Below the pieces are notes generated by a model that saw only the letters and a program-made list of their open reading frames with translations, searched no databases and had not been told where the DNA came from. The position numbers were made by a program, and so were the translations under genes. This document shows positions 47,804 through 57,261 of a DNA stretch of 64,000 nt, piece by piece. Position 1 is the first letter of the stretch. Each line of letters starts with the position of its first letter. Source of the DNA: Rhodococcus sp. HNM0563 (GTDB lineage Bacteria > Actinomycetota > Actinomycetes > Mycobacteriales > Mycobacteriaceae); the NCBI RefSeq assembly GCF_012726195.1, contig NZ_JAASAF010000001.1, positions 558,001 to 622,000 of the forward strand, read 5' to 3'.

Positions 47804-48726
47804 GGGAAACCCGGGCCATGCCCGTACCGGACGGACTCGACGCGATGCGGGTCGATGCCGGACTGGCCCGCCTGCTCGGCTTGTCCCGCACGGCGGTCGC
47901 TGCGCTCACCGAAGAAGGCTCCGTGATCATGGACGGTGCGCCGATGGGCAAATCGGATCGACTCTCGGCGGGATCGTGGCTCGAGGTCGTCCTGCCCGAG
48001 CCGCCACGGCCGTTGACCATCGACGCGAAGCCCGTCGAGGGTATGGAGATCCTCTACTCCGACGACGACATCGTCGCGGTCGACAAGCCGGTCGGTGTGG
48101 CCGCGCATGCGAGTGTCGGCTGGACGGGTCCGACGGTCATCGGTGGTCTGGCCGCCGCTGGCTTCCGCATCTCGACCTCGGGTGCACACGAACGGCAGGG
48201 CATCGTGCACCGGCTCGACGTCGGCACCTCGGGCGTCATGGTCGTCGCGACCTCCGAGCGGGCGTACACCGTGCTCAAGCGAGCTTTCAAGCAGCGCACC
48301 ATCGACAAGCGGTATCACGCACTCGTGCAGGGCCACCCTGATCCGAGCAGCGGCACCATCGATGCCCCGATCGGGCGGCACCGCGGCAGCGACTGGAAGT
48401 TCACGGTCACGGCGGACGGCAAGCCCAGCATCACGCACTACGACACCGTCGAAGCGTTCCAAGCGGCGAGCCTGCTCGACATCCACCTCGAGACCGGCCG
48501 CACCCACCAGATCCGTGTGCACTTCTCCGCTCTACGGCACCCGTGTTGCGGAGACCTCACCTACGGTGCCGATCCGCGTCTCGCGGCTCGTCTCGGGTTG
48601 GAACGCCAGTGGCTGCACGCACGCTCCCTCGGATTCGCACATCCGACCCGCGGGAACTGGGTCGAGATCACCAGCAAATACCCGGCCGACCTCGAGAACG
48701 CACTCGACGTATTGCGCAACGCCTGA
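47800..48726 (+). CDS. RluA/RluD-family pseudouridine synthase
   Basis: A 308-residue RNA-modifying enzyme that isomerises uridine, probably in 23S rRNA. The N-terminal S4 RNA-binding domain is [27 protein letters not shown]. The catalytic block is [17 protein letters not shown], where the Asp of HRLD is the catalytic residue. [29 protein letters not shown] is the third signature. GTG 47800 overlaps the lspA stop. The RNA target (RluD-like versus other) cannot be told from sequence. It matches Rv1540. Confidence 0.93.
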   Translation: MRETRAMPVPDGLDAMRVDAGLARLLGLSRTAVAALTEEGSVIMDGAPMGKSDRLSAGSWLEVVLPEPPRPLTIDAKPVEGMEILYSDDDIVAVDKPVGVAAHASVGWTGPTVIGGLAAAGFRISTSGAHERQGIVHRLDVGTSGVMVVATSERAYTVLKRAFKQRTIDKRYHALVQGHPDPSSGTIDAPIGRHRGSDWKFTVTADGKPSITHYDTVEAFQAASLLDIHLETGRTHQIRVHFSALRHPCCGDLTYGADPRLAARLGLERQWLHARSLGFAHPTRGNWVEITSKYPADLENALDVLRNA

Positions 48727-48729
48727 GCC

Positions 48730-49368
48730 ATGGCCCGGATCGTGTCATGGTCGGCGACGGCCGCATTGGTGCTCGCGGTGCTCCTCGCCGGTGTGCTCAA
48801 TCCGGTCCGTCCGGCGTCGGTGCGCACCGACGCGCTCGGCCCCGACAGCGGCGAGCCGGTCGCGGACTACCTGCGCCGCGCCGAGTCGACTCTGGCCGAA
48901 CTCGGACAGGACCCGAGCTGGGCACTCGTGTCGTTCGTCGAACCGCTGGATGTCGCCGCAGTTGCCGAGCTGCCCGGCAATGTGCGTGTGGGCCAGGTTC
49001 TGTTCCGGGTGCCGATTGACCGGGTGCAGACCCCGCTCGTCACCGTGGCGGTGTCGGCGCACCCGGAGGCGCTGCGACGGGCTCCGGGTGTGGCGGCAGG
49101 TCGCTTGCGCGGCCCCGCCGAGGGGACGGGCCGTGCCGCCCGGGTCGCCGAGGTGTCCGCGGAGCGGCTCGCGAGCGGGTGCGCCTGTGTGGTGGGACTC
49201 GTCGTCCGGGGCACAGGCGAGCAACTGCGGGAGGTTGCGGACGATCCGGCGGTGCGGGCTGTGGACGCGTTGCCGTCGGACGCGGTGGCAGGCAGGTTCT
49301 CGGTGAGACCGCTGCTGCCCGAACACGTGGAGGTCGTGGCGCCGGGCCCGGACGACGGGGAACCCTGA
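48730..49368 (+). CDS. Exported orphan protein with CxC motif
   Basis: I do not recognise this 212-residue protein. It has an N-terminal hydrophobic segment (WSATAALVLAVLLAGVLNPV) that is a signal anchor or signal peptide without lipobox. The exported part has two similar halves, ALVSFVEPLDVAAVAELPGNVRVGQVLFRVP and CVVGLVVRGTGEQLREVADDPAVRAVDALP, and a CAC motif between them. It starts three bases after the pseudouridine synthase stop, so it is likely co-transcribed. It ends just before the AbiE operon and marks the left border of that accessory segment. Confidence 0.65.
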   Translation: MARIVSWSATAALVLAVLLAGVLNPVRPASVRTDALGPDSGEPVADYLRRAESTLAELGQDPSWALVSFVEPLDVAAVAELPGNVRVGQVLFRVPIDRVQTPLVTVAVSAHPEALRRAPGVAAGRLRGPAEGTGRAARVAEVSAERLASGCACVVGLVVRGTGEQLREVADDPAVRAVDALPSDAVAGRFSVRPLLPEHVEVVAPGPDDGEP

Positions 49369-49451
49369 CACCTGTCGTGGCACGCACCGAGTACCGCCAC
49401 ACCACCGCGTCGCTGCAGCGTGGATTCGGCGGCTTCTTCGATCCGCTGTGA

Positions 49452-49502
49452 TTGCCCTTTTAGTACGCATTTCGTAGGGTGGGGGCCTACGGAATGCGTA
49501 CT
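49452..49502 (+). promoter_or_regulatory. Promoter and palindromic operator of the AbiE operon
   Basis: TTGCCC (49452-49457) and TAGGGT (49475-49480) are 17 bases apart. AGTACGCATTTCGTAGG (49462-49478) and CCTACGGAATGCGTACT (49486-49502) are inverted repeats with one mismatch in 17 and a 7-base spacer. Each arm also contains a small dyad (TACG...CGTA). AbiEi antitoxins repress their own promoters by binding such repeats, so this is the likely operator. Confidence 0.8.
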
Positions 49503-49513
49503 GAAGGGGTGAG

Positions 49514-50158
49514 ATGGAGCAGACGCGTGGAACGCCACTGCCGGCCGCGCTGGCACGGACTGCCCTGCGCACCATCCGCCCACGGGACGCCACCGAGGTG
49601 TACGCCCACCCCCGCCCTGAACTGGCCCGGCTCGCCGACCGAGGCGTCCTGCATCGCGTCGCCCACGGCTACTACATCGTCGTCCCACAGGATCAGGTCG
49701 GAAGGGCATGGCTGCCGGGTCTCGAAGCGGTTGCTGCGGGGATCGCATCGACGATCTACGGGGCCGACAATGTGGTGGCGATGGGGGTCAGCGCCGCCCG
49801 GCTACACGGCGCCATCCCGCGAGCACTCGCCACCGCGATCGTCGCCGTCCCGTACCGGCACCGGCCGATCGACCTGGCCGACCGCCCCGCCACGCTTCGC
49901 TTCGTTCAACGCGACACGGACGGGCTCGACGCGGAACGCCTCGACACCGCGCTCGGGCCCGTTCTGGTCACCACACCCGAACAGACCGTGCTCGACCTTT
50001 CGCGACGGCCACTCCTCGGCAATTCGGAAACAGAGATCCCCGCCGCTATTGCGACGCTCTACCGTCGCAGTGATCGCGACCGACTCGAAGAACTGGCACA
50101 GCAGCAGCGGATGGGGGCCAGCCTACGGCGTGTCGAGATGTGGGCGGAGACGCCGTGA
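49514..50158 (+). CDS. AbiEi-family antitoxin / autoregulator
   Basis: A 214-residue protein of the AbiEi family, the antitoxin of type IV toxin-antitoxin pairs that also gives phage abortive infection. The N-terminal winged helix-turn-helix is the part around VYAHPRPELARLADRGVLHRVAHGYYIVVP. The C-terminal domain contains VVAMGVSAARLHGAIPRAL and VTTPEQTVLDLSRRPLLG. ATG 49514 follows AAGGGGTGAG. The adjacent toxin gene overlaps its stop as GTGA. A strong dyad precedes it, fitting autorepression. In this family the antitoxin does not bind the toxin directly. Confidence 0.88.
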   Translation: MEQTRGTPLPAALARTALRTIRPRDATEVYAHPRPELARLADRGVLHRVAHGYYIVVPQDQVGRAWLPGLEAVAAGIASTIYGADNVVAMGVSAARLHGAIPRALATAIVAVPYRHRPIDLADRPATLRFVQRDTDGLDAERLDTALGPVLVTTPEQTVLDLSRRPLLGNSETEIPAAIATLYRRSDRDRLEELAQQQRMGASLRRVEMWAETP

Positions 50159-50934
50159 ACCTGGACGAACGCGACGCTGTCGCAGTCAGGTTCGGTGTGT
50201 CACCGGAGCAGGTGGCACGTGACCACCTGGTCTCACACCTGCTCGCCGCGCTCTCCGCGCCTTTCGCGGATCGACTCCACTTCATCGGCGGCACCGCGCT
50301 CGCCCGCACCCACCTGGTGAACGGTCGCCTCAGCGAGGACATCGACCTGGTCGCTCTCGGCAATCGCACCACACTGGCGACGGACATCGACTCGGTGCTT
50401 CCGCGGGCTGTTTCGCGAACCCACGGGCGATTGAGTTGGGAGCCCGCGCTGAGCGAGGTGCGAGACACAGAACCTGCGTTCCTCCGAACCGACGGCGGCC
50501 TGTCGGTGAAGGTGCAACTGCTGTCGTCGAAGGACCGGACAGTCTGGCCTGCTGAACTGCGCAGCATCGAACAACGCTACGGCGACGCTGCTCACGCGCA
50601 GCTGTGGGTGCCGACACTCCCGGCTTTCGTCGCGTCGAAGACCACGACCTGGCACCACCGACGCGCATCCCGGGACCTCTGGGACCTGTGGTCGCTGGCA
50701 GCACTCGGCGCAATCGACGGCGACGCCGCCGTGCTGTACGCGCGACACGGGCCGACGAACAGGCTTCCCACCCGCGAACTGTTCGCGACTCCGCCAGACG
50801 AGGCCGACTGGACAGCTCAACTGGCGGGCCAGACCCGACTGGACGTGACCGCCCGAGCGGCCACGGCGATTGTTCGCGAATCCTGGGCGCGCGTGACCCA
50901 GCTCGACACCATGCAGGAAGATGGAGAACGGTGA
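50155..50934 (+). CDS. AbiEii-family nucleotidyltransferase toxin
   Basis: A 259-residue toxin of the AbiEii/AbiGii (DUF1814) family. These are nucleotidyltransferases that stop growth, in studied cases by modifying tRNA 3' ends. The active-site strand is FIGGTALARTHLVNGRLSEDIDLVAL (GG-x-n-D-x-D). A second conserved block is LPAFVASKTTTWHHRRASRDLWDLWSLAAL with the Lys and Asp expected in the family. GTG 50155 overlaps the antitoxin stop, and its stop overlaps the next gene as GTGA. Catalytic residues look intact, so the toxin is probably functional. Confidence 0.87.
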   Translation: MNLDERDAVAVRFGVSPEQVARDHLVSHLLAALSAPFADRLHFIGGTALARTHLVNGRLSEDIDLVALGNRTTLATDIDSVLPRAVSRTHGRLSWEPALSEVRDTEPAFLRTDGGLSVKVQLLSSKDRTVWPAELRSIEQRYGDAAHAQLWVPTLPAFVASKTTTWHHRRASRDLWDLWSLAALGAIDGDAAVLYARHGPTNRLPTRELFATPPDEADWTAQLAGQTRLDVTARAATAIVRESWARVTQLDTMQEDGER

Positions 50935-51515
50935 CCGATACCGCCTACGACCCCGCAGCCGAGCAGCCCCGCCTCACCGCGCTCGACACCAAGGCCGACA
51001 CGCAGTTCCCCGGCCTCGTCGTCCGGAAGGATCTCGTCGGTTGCGTCCGGGGCAACGCTGTCGTCCCCGGGTATGTCCTCGAGTTTCTCCTCGCCCAGTA
51101 CTGCGCCACCGACGACGAAGCGACGATCGACGCCGGCATCGAGAGCGTGCGCAACATCCTGTTCCAGCACTGAGTGCATCGCGGCGAAGCCGAACTGGTG
51201 AAGTCGACGATCCGTGATCGTGGCCGTCACCGCGTAATCGACAAGGTTTCCGTCGTCCTCAACGACAAGAAGGACATCCACACCGCGGCCTTCTCCAACC
51301 TCGGCCTCAAAGCGGTGCCCATCGACGACCGCACCGGGGCCAAACCGGCAGAGGAGACCGTCGTCGTGCACGTCTGTCCCGCTCAGGAGACCGAGCGGGA
51401 CGACCGGAAGAAGGCACAGCTCATCGGCCTGTCCGACATCAGGAGTCGCCGTCAGGATCGTCGCCGGACCAAGGCATGCACACTCACCTACCTGAAGGAG
51501 GAACCCCGGAGATGA
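50931..51515 (+). pseudogene. BrxL N-terminal fragment interrupted by an in-frame stop
   Basis: Two halves in the same frame, 50931-51173 (80 residues) and 51174-51515 (113 residues), are separated only by a TGA at 51171-51173. Together they match the N-terminal domain of the BREX phage-defence protein BrxL: FPGLVVRKDLVGCVRGNAVVPGYVLEFLLAQYCATDDEATI, then ELVKSTIRDRG and HRVIDKVSVVL. The AAA+ and Lon-type domains are absent; after about residue 60 of the second half the likeness ends. GTG immediately follows the TGA and might restart translation. Both outer ends use 4-base overlaps with abiEii and the ankyrin gene. It is a decayed gene, or a small two-part protein. Confidence 0.7.
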
Positions 51516-52168
51516 CGTTGACCTGGGATGGCCTGGCCCAGCCGGCCGAAGCCCTGTTGCCCCCTGACGTGCTTCGCACGCGACATGCGCTCGCCGACGC
51601 TGCGAAACGATGCGACTGGAGTGCTGTCATGGAGTTGTTGGACGAATCTCCGCAACTGGTGAACACCTCGAGGCCAGGTGGAGCGTCGCTCTTCGCGCCC
51701 CTTCACCAGGCTGCGTACAGTAACGCGCCGACCGAGGTGATCAAGGACCTCGTAACCCGAGGCGCCTGGCGCACCCTGGAGAACGCTCGTGGCGAGCGGG
51801 CAGTCGACGTCGCAGTCGGACGCGGCCACGACAAGGCGGCGGCAGCGCTCGCGCCGCGGCTCGTACGCATCGTTCCGCACGGTGTGCTGATGAAGATCCA
51901 ACAGTACCTGCACGCGATGATTCGCAGTCAGGAGGCGGCGCTGATCGAGCGGTACCCGCTGCGGCTACCCGAGCTTCAGCCGTTGCTGGAGGTGGGCCGA
52001 GACGACATCTTCTTCCAGGTGCCGGGCATGTACGGCGGCTTCTTCTACCGTCTGGAGGAGGACGGCGTGGCGGCGAACCTCGTGGCGATCGCCTCCTCTC
52101 GCATGGGCGGATCGAGGTACTACGAAATCACGTCGGCGGGAAGTGAACTGGTGAGTGAAGGGCCCTGA
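51512..52168 (+). CDS. Ankyrin-repeat protein with C-terminal unknown domain
   Basis: A 218-residue protein. The N-terminal part has ankyrin-like helices (RHALADAAKRCDWSAVMELLDESPQLVN, ASLFAPLHQAAYSNAPTEVIKDLVTRGAW, ERAVDVAVGRGHDKAAAAL), about two to three repeats. The C-terminal 95 residues (HGVLMKIQQYLHAMIRSQEAALIERYPL to YYEITSAGSELV) are a separate domain with FFQVPGMYGGFFYRLEEDGV that I cannot assign. ATG 51512 overlaps the BrxL-fragment stop as ATGA, so it belongs to the AbiE operon. It could be a partner, immunity or sensor component; that is inference. Confidence 0.7.
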   Translation: MTLTWDGLAQPAEALLPPDVLRTRHALADAAKRCDWSAVMELLDESPQLVNTSRPGGASLFAPLHQAAYSNAPTEVIKDLVTRGAWRTLENARGERAVDVAVGRGHDKAAAALAPRLVRIVPHGVLMKIQQYLHAMIRSQEAALIERYPLRLPELQPLLEVGRDDIFFQVPGMYGGFFYRLEEDGVAANLVAIASSRMGGSRYYEITSAGSELVSEGP

Positions 52169-52319
52169 TCTGGAGGGCCTTGCTGCAGCGGACGTATCGT
52201 CGCCGACGGGCGGTTGTCAGGGCCAGTCATCGAGAGGTGCTGACGGAGAACGCCTTCCTTCCCTCCGGGGGATGGAGGCATACCCGGAGGTCCGAGCGGT
52301 CCTTCTGCTGCCCACGCCG

Positions 52320-52331
52320 TACGGTTGGTCG
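52320..52331 (+). promoter_or_regulatory. Leaderless promoter of rarD
   Basis: TACGGT (52320-52325) is followed by six bases and the GTG of rarD at 52332. Confidence 0.5.
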
Positions 52332-53252
52332 GTGTCAGCGTTCGCACGTCCTCTGCCGGCGACCGGAGTTCTGTGCGGAATCGGCGCCTACCTGAGTTGG
52401 GGCCTGTTCCCCGCCTTCTTTGGGTTGCTCGCGCCCGCGGGGGCGGTGGAGATCCTCGCCCATCGCGTGGTGTGGACGCTCGTCCTGATGCTGATTCTGC
52501 TCGCGATTCTCGGTCGTCTGTCCGGCCTGCGTCATCTCGGAGCGCGGACCTGGGCGCTCGTTGCGGCAGCCTCGACGGCGATCGCCGTCAACTGGGGTGT
52601 CTATATCTACGCGGTGGTCTCCGGTCAGGTCATCCAAGCCGCACTCGGATACTTCATCAACCCGCTCGTGAGTGTCGTGTTCGGTGTGTTGTTCTTCCGC
52701 GAGCGGCTCCGGCCCGCGCAGATCGTGGCACTGATCGCCGCTGCCGTCGCAGTGGTCGTGATCACCGTCGATTACGGGCGCCCCCCGTTCCTCGCGCTGA
52801 TCCTGGCGTTCTCGTTCGCGTCCTACGGCGTGATCAAGAAGATCGTGCCTCTCGACCCGCGGACGTCTCTGGCAGGCGAAGGCGTCGTAGCGATGCCCTT
52901 CGCAGTGGCCTATCTCGTCTTTCTCGGCGTCACCGGTTCCGGAACCTTTGTCGGGTACGGCATCGGGCATTCGCTGTTGCTGATGTCGGCGGGTCTGGTG
53001 ACTGCGGTGCCGTTGTTGCTGTTCGGGGCTGCGGCGCATCGGGTGCCACTCGCGACGATGGGCATGCTGCAGTACCTCACACCCAGTCTGCAGATGGCAT
53101 GGGGTGTCCTCGTCCTGCACGAGGACATGCCGGCGTCACGGTGGATCGGATTCGCATTGATATGGGCGGCGCTGGTGGTGTTCAGCACCGACGCGCTGAT
53201 CCGGGTGCGGCGTGAGCGCGGCCTCCGCGCGACGGCGATGAGTGTGGAGTAG
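52332..53252 (+). CDS. rarD: RarD-type EamA/DMT-family transporter
   Basis: Membrane transporter of 306 residues with ten helices in two EamA halves. Typical blocks are GVLCGIGAYLSWGLFPAFFGLL, VEILAHRVVWTLVLML, NWGVYIYAVVSGQVIQAALGYFINPLVSVVFGVLFF and LQYLTPSLQMAWGVLVLHE. They match the RarD branch. The substrate is not established. GTG 52332, six bases after a -10 element, removes a 59-residue in-frame extension that does not look like protein. It is the first core gene to the right of the AbiE operon. Confidence 0.88.
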   Translation: MSAFARPLPATGVLCGIGAYLSWGLFPAFFGLLAPAGAVEILAHRVVWTLVLMLILLAILGRLSGLRHLGARTWALVAAASTAIAVNWGVYIYAVVSGQVIQAALGYFINPLVSVVFGVLFFRERLRPAQIVALIAAAVAVVVITVDYGRPPFLALILAFSFASYGVIKKIVPLDPRTSLAGEGVVAMPFAVAYLVFLGVTGSGTFVGYGIGHSLLLMSAGLVTAVPLLLFGAAAHRVPLATMGMLQYLTPSLQMAWGVLVLHEDMPASRWIGFALIWAALVVFSTDALIRVRRERGLRATAMSVE

Positions 53253-53354
53253 CCGTAGCACCGTGTGCCGTCGGACACCGGTGTGCCTGTCCGATTGCGT
53301 CGTGCCGAGCGCCTAGACTCGTCGTTGCCCACAGACTTTCCGGGAGAGGCACGC

Positions 53355-56300
53355 GTGGCTGACTCGTTCGTTCATCTGCACAATCACACCGAGTACTCGA
53401 TGCTCGACGGCGCGGCCAAGCTCGGGCCGTTGTTCGCCGAGGCCCAACGGCTCGAGATGACGGCGGTCGGCATGACCGACCACGGCAACATGTACGGCGC
53501 GAGTGAGTTCTACAACTCCGCGACGAAGGCGGGCATCAAACCGATCATCGGGATCGAGGCCTATGTCGCACCCGAGTCGCGGTTCTCCACCAAACGCGTG
53601 AAGTGGGGCGACCCCAGCCAGAAGTCCGACGACGTATCGGGCTCGGGCGCTTACACGCACATGACGATGGTCGCAGAGAACGCGACCGGCCTGCGCAACC
53701 TGTTCAAGCTCTCTTCGCTCGCGTCGATCGAGGGGCAGCTCGGCAAGTGGGCCCGCATGGACGAAGAGCTCATCGCGCAGCACCACGAGGGGATCATCGC
53801 GACCACCGGCTGCCCGTCCGGTGAGATCCAGACGCGCCTGCGTCTCGGGCACGATCGCGAAGCCCTCGAAGCCGCCGCGAAATGGCAGGAGATCTGGGGC
53901 AAGGACAACTTCTTCCTCGAATTGATGGACCACGGCCTGTCGATCGAGCGCCGTGTCCGGGAAGGGCTTCTCGAGATCAGCAACAAGCTCGGGATCCCGC
54001 CGTTGGCGACCAACGACTGCCACTACGTGACGAAGGACGCTGCGGAGAACCACGAAGCTCTGCTGTGCATCCAGACCGGTAAGACCCTCTCGGATCCCAC
54101 CCGCTTCAAGTTCGACGGTGACGGGTACTACCTCAAGTCCGCGCAGGAGATGCGCGAACTCTGGGACAGCCAGGTTCCCGGTGCATGCGACAACACCGTG
54201 CTGATCGGCGAGAGGGTGCAGTCCTACAAGGAGGTGTGGGAGCACCGCGATCGGATGCCGATCTTCCCGGTTCCGGAGGGAGAGACGCAGGCCAGCTGGC
54301 TGCACAAGGAAGTCATGCGCGGCCTCGACCGCCGGTTCCCGCACGGGCCTGTCCCCGAGGAGTACCTGCGGCGCGCCGAATACGAGATCAGTGTCATCAA
54401 CGAGATGGGGTTCCCCGCCTACTTCCTCGTCGTCGGTGACCTGATCAACCACGCCAAGGAAGTCGGGATCCGAGTCGGCCCCGGTCGAGGCTCAGCGGCA
54501 GGATCGCTCGTCGCGTACGCCATGGGTATCACCAATATCGACCCCATTCCGCACGGTCTGCTGTTCGAGCGATTCCTCAATCCTGAGCGCGTGTCGATGC
54601 CCGATATCGATATCGACTTCGATGATCGTCGTCGCGGCGAGATGGTGCGCTACGCCACCGAGAAGTGGGGCAGCGACAAGGTCGCGCAGGTCATCACCTT
54701 CGGCACCATCAAGACCAAGGCCGCGATCAAGGACGCAGCACGCGTCCAGTTCGGCCAGCCGGGCTTTGCCATCGCCGACCAGATCACCAAGGCGCTTCCT
54801 CCGCCGATCATGGCCAAGGACATCTCGGTCTCCGGCATCACCGACCCGTCGCACGAGCGGTACAAGGAAGCCGTCGAAGTCCGATCGCTCATCGACTCGA
54901 ACCCGGACATCGCGAAGATCTATCAGACCGCCAAGGGACTCGAAGGTCTGATCCGCAACGCGGGTGTGCACGCGTGCGCGGTGATCATGTCGTCCGAGCC
55001 GCTGATGGATGCGATCCCACTGTGGAAGCGCGCGCAGGACGGTGCGATCATCACCGGCTGGGATTACCCGTCGTGCGAAGCCATCGGCCTGCTCAAGATG
55101 GACTTTCTGGGGCTGCGCAACCTCACCGTCATCGGTGATGCGATCGACAACATTCGGGACAACCGCGGGATCGAACTCGATCTCGACACGTTGCCGCTCG
55201 AAGATCCTGCGACCTACGAACTGCTTGCGCGCGGCGACACCCTCGGGGTGTTCCAGCTCGACGGTAGCGCCATGCGCGACCTCCTGCGGCGCATGCAACC
55301 GACGGGTTTCGAAGACATCGTGGCAGTGCTCGCGTTGTATCGCCCGGGTCCGATGGGTATGAACGCGCACAACGACTATGCGGACCGCAAGAACGGACGG
55401 CAGGAAGTCAAGCCGATCCACCCGGAGCTCGAAGAGCCCCTGAAGGAGATCCTCGCGGACACCTACGGTCTGATCGTCTACCAGGAGCAGATCATGCAGA
55501 TCGCTCAGAAGGTTGCCGGTTACTCTCTCGGACGCGCAGACATTCTGCGTCGCGCCATGGGTAAGAAGAAGGCCGAAGTGCTCGCCGCGGAGTTCGACGG
55601 TTTCGAAGCGGGCATGCTCGCCAACGGATACGGCAAAGACGCGATCAAGGCGCTGTGGGACACCATCCTCCCGTTCGCCGGCTACGCGTTCAACAAGTCC
55701 CATGCGGCCGGTTACGGCCTCGTATCCTTCTGGACGGCGTACCTCAAGGCGAACTACCCCGGTGAGTACATGGCGGGACTCCTGACGTCTGTGGGTGACG
55801 ACAAGGACAAAGCTGCTGTGTATCTGTCCGACTGCCGCAAGATGGGCATCACGGTGCTGCCGCCGGACGTCAACGAGTCGCACACCAACTTCACCTCGGT
55901 CGGTGAGGACATCCGGTTCGGGCTCGGCGCGGTCCGCAACGTCGGTACGAATGTCGTGGCGTCCATCGTCAGGGGGCGCGAGGAGAAGGGTCGGTACGTC
56001 GACTTCTCCGACTACCTGGGCAAGATCGACACGGTCGCGTGCACCAAGAAGGTCACCGAATCGCTCATCAAGGCGGGCGGATTCGACTCGCTGAAACATC
56101 CCCGCAAGGGCCTCATGCTCGTGCATGCCGACGCCATCGATGCCGTGATGAGCACCAAGAAGGCCGAGGCCATCGGACAGTTCGATCTGTTCGGTGGTGC
56201 GGACGCCGACGAATCGGTTGCGTCGGTGTTCAACGTCCGGATCCCCGACGAGGAGTGGGACAGCAAGCACCTTCTCGCGCTCGAGCGGGAGATGCTCGGA

Positions 56301-56894
56301 CTCTACGTGTCCGGCCACCCGCTCAACGGTGTCGAGCACGTGCTCGCCTCTCAGGCCGACACACAGATCCCGGCGATCCTCGAGGGCGGTCTCAAGGACG
56401 GCACTCAGGTCACGGTGGGCGGAATTCTCGCCTCCGTGAACCGCCGTATCAACAAGAACGGTCTTGCGTGGGCGTCCGCACAGCTCGAGGATCTCACCGG
56501 TGGGATCGAGGTCCTCTTCTTCCCCCAGTCGTACGCGGTGTACGGCATGGATGTCGTCGAGGACTCGGTCGTGCTCGTCAAAGCACGCGTGTCGATCCGT
56601 GACGACCGCATTTCGTTGATCGCCAATGATCTCGCGGTGCCGGATCTTTCCCAGGTGGGTGTGGCCAAACCGGTGTCGGTGGCGATGCCGACCCGGTTGT
56701 GCACTCCCGACAAGGTCGGAGCGCTCAGGAATGTACTGACCAGGCACCCCGGCACCGCGGACGTCCACGTCCGGCTGATCACAGGCAGCAAGGTGACTCT
56801 GCTCAAGCTCGACGAGAGTCTGCGCGTGGAACCGTCGTCGGCATTGATGGGCGACCTCAAGGCACTGCTCGGACCGGGATGTCTCGCGACCTGA
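53355..56894 (+). CDS. dnaE: Replicative DNA polymerase III alpha subunit DnaE1
   Basis: Main chromosomal replicase catalytic subunit, 1179 residues. The N-terminal PHP domain is complete, with [13 protein letters not shown] and VGMTDHGNM carrying metal ligands; in M. tuberculosis this domain does the proofreading. The palm has [17 protein letters not shown] and the catalytic Asp triad region [17 protein letters not shown]. The tandem helix-hairpin-helix and OB domain ([18 protein letters not shown]) follow. GTG 53355 gives [11 protein letters not shown], the family start. TAGACT at 53313-53318 may be the -10. This is DnaE1, not the error-prone DnaE2. Confidence 0.97.
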   Translation: MADSFVHLHNHTEYSMLDGAAKLGPLFAEAQRLEMTAVGMTDHGNMYGASEFYNSATKAGIKPIIGIEAYVAPESRFSTKRVKWGDPSQKSDDVSGSGAYTHMTMVAENATGLRNLFKLSSLASIEGQLGKWARMDEELIAQHHEGIIATTGCPSGEIQTRLRLGHDREALEAAAKWQEIWGKDNFFLELMDHGLSIERRVREGLLEISNKLGIPPLATNDCHYVTKDAAENHEALLCIQTGKTLSDPTRFKFDGDGYYLKSAQEMRELWDSQVPGACDNTVLIGERVQSYKEVWEHRDRMPIFPVPEGETQASWLHKEVMRGLDRRFPHGPVPEEYLRRAEYEISVINEMGFPAYFLVVGDLINHAKEVGIRVGPGRGSAAGSLVAYAMGITNIDPIPHGLLFERFLNPERVSMPDIDIDFDDRRRGEMVRYATEKWGSDKVAQVITFGTIKTKAAIKDAARVQFGQPGFAIADQITKALPPPIMAKDISVSGITDPSHERYKEAVEVRSLIDSNPDIAKIYQTAKGLEGLIRNAGVHACAVIMSSEPLMDAIPLWKRAQDGAIITGWDYPSCEAIGLLKMDFLGLRNLTVIGDAIDNIRDNRGIELDLDTLPLEDPATYELLARGDTLGVFQLDGSAMRDLLRRMQPTGFEDIVAVLALYRPGPMGMNAHNDYADRKNGRQEVKPIHPELEEPLKEILADTYGLIVYQEQIMQIAQKVAGYSLGRADILRRAMGKKKAEVLAAEFDGFEAGMLANGYGKDAIKALWDTILPFAGYAFNKSHAAGYGLVSFWTAYLKANYPGEYMAGLLTSVGDDKDKAAVYLSDCRKMGITVLPPDVNESHTNFTSVGEDIRFGLGAVRNVGTNVVASIVRGREEKGRYVDFSDYLGKIDTVACTKKVTESLIKAGGFDSLKHPRKGLMLVHADAIDAVMSTKKAEAIGQFDLFGGADADESVASVFNVRIPDEEWDSKHLLALEREMLGLYVSGHPLNGVEHVLASQADTQIPAILEGGLKDGTQVTVGGILASVNRRINKNGLAWASAQLEDLTGGIEVLFFPQSYAVYGMDVVEDSVVLVKARVSIRDDRISLIANDLAVPDLSQVGVAKPVSVAMPTRLCTPDKVGALRNVLTRHPGTADVHVRLITGSKVTLLKLDESLRVEPSSALMGDLKALLGPGCLAT

Positions 56895-56903
56895 GGTCGC
56901 GGG
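56883..56903. terminator. Hairpin across the dnaE stop codon
   Basis: CGCGACC (56885-56891) and GGTCGCG (56895-56901) pair with the TGA stop as the 3-base loop; two more outer positions can pair. It lies where dnaE converges with a small minus-strand gene and may act as terminator. Confidence 0.45.
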
Positions 56904-56912
56904 CGGTGGCCG

Positions 56913-57143
56913 CTAGTGGGAAGTGCGCCGGTAGTACGCCAGGCGCACCCACCACGTGATGGTGGTGGCCGCCGCGGCGGTGAGCACAGCGATCTGTGCG
57001 GTACCTGTGATGACGAACAGGGCAATGAGCAGCAGGGCGCCGACAGCAAGAGCCTCGAGTTTGTAGAGCGGCCATTCGGTGCCGGCGATGTCGACACCGG
57101 CCACGCGAGCGGTCCTGCGGGGCTGCAGGTCGAGGGTCGTCAT
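56913..57143 (-). CDS. Small two-helix membrane protein
   Basis: A 76-residue protein with a basic N-terminus ([26 protein letters not shown]) and two hydrophobic stretches ([17 protein letters not shown] and [21 protein letters not shown]). ATG 57143 has GGAGGTG nine bases upstream, good support for a real gene. It is convergent with dnaE and divergent from the Ddn-like gene. No family is recognised. Confidence 0.65.
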   Translation of the reverse strand: MTTLDLQPRRTARVAGVDIAGTEWPLYKLEALAVGALLLIALFVITGTAQIAVLTAAAATTITWWVRLAYYRRTSH

Positions 57144-57261
57144 GGAGTGGCACCTCCGGTCGAGGAAAGTCTTCCTTCAGGGTAGACGCATAGAAGAATT
57201 CGGGTCAACGAACTTCTGGTCCTGGGTGTGTCGGATCACCCCGCGGTGTTCACTGGTATGT

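Noticed and set aside
51171-51173. Possible selenocysteine recoding of the TGA in the BrxL-like frame
   Set aside because: No stem-loop of the bacterial SECIS type is evident just after the codon, and no selenium gene is in the window. A nonsense change or a natural split is simpler.
49369-52331. Integrated mobile element carrying the AbiE operon
   Set aside because: I found no integrase, transposase, tRNA target or flanking direct repeats. Horizontal origin is possible but not shown by the sequence.
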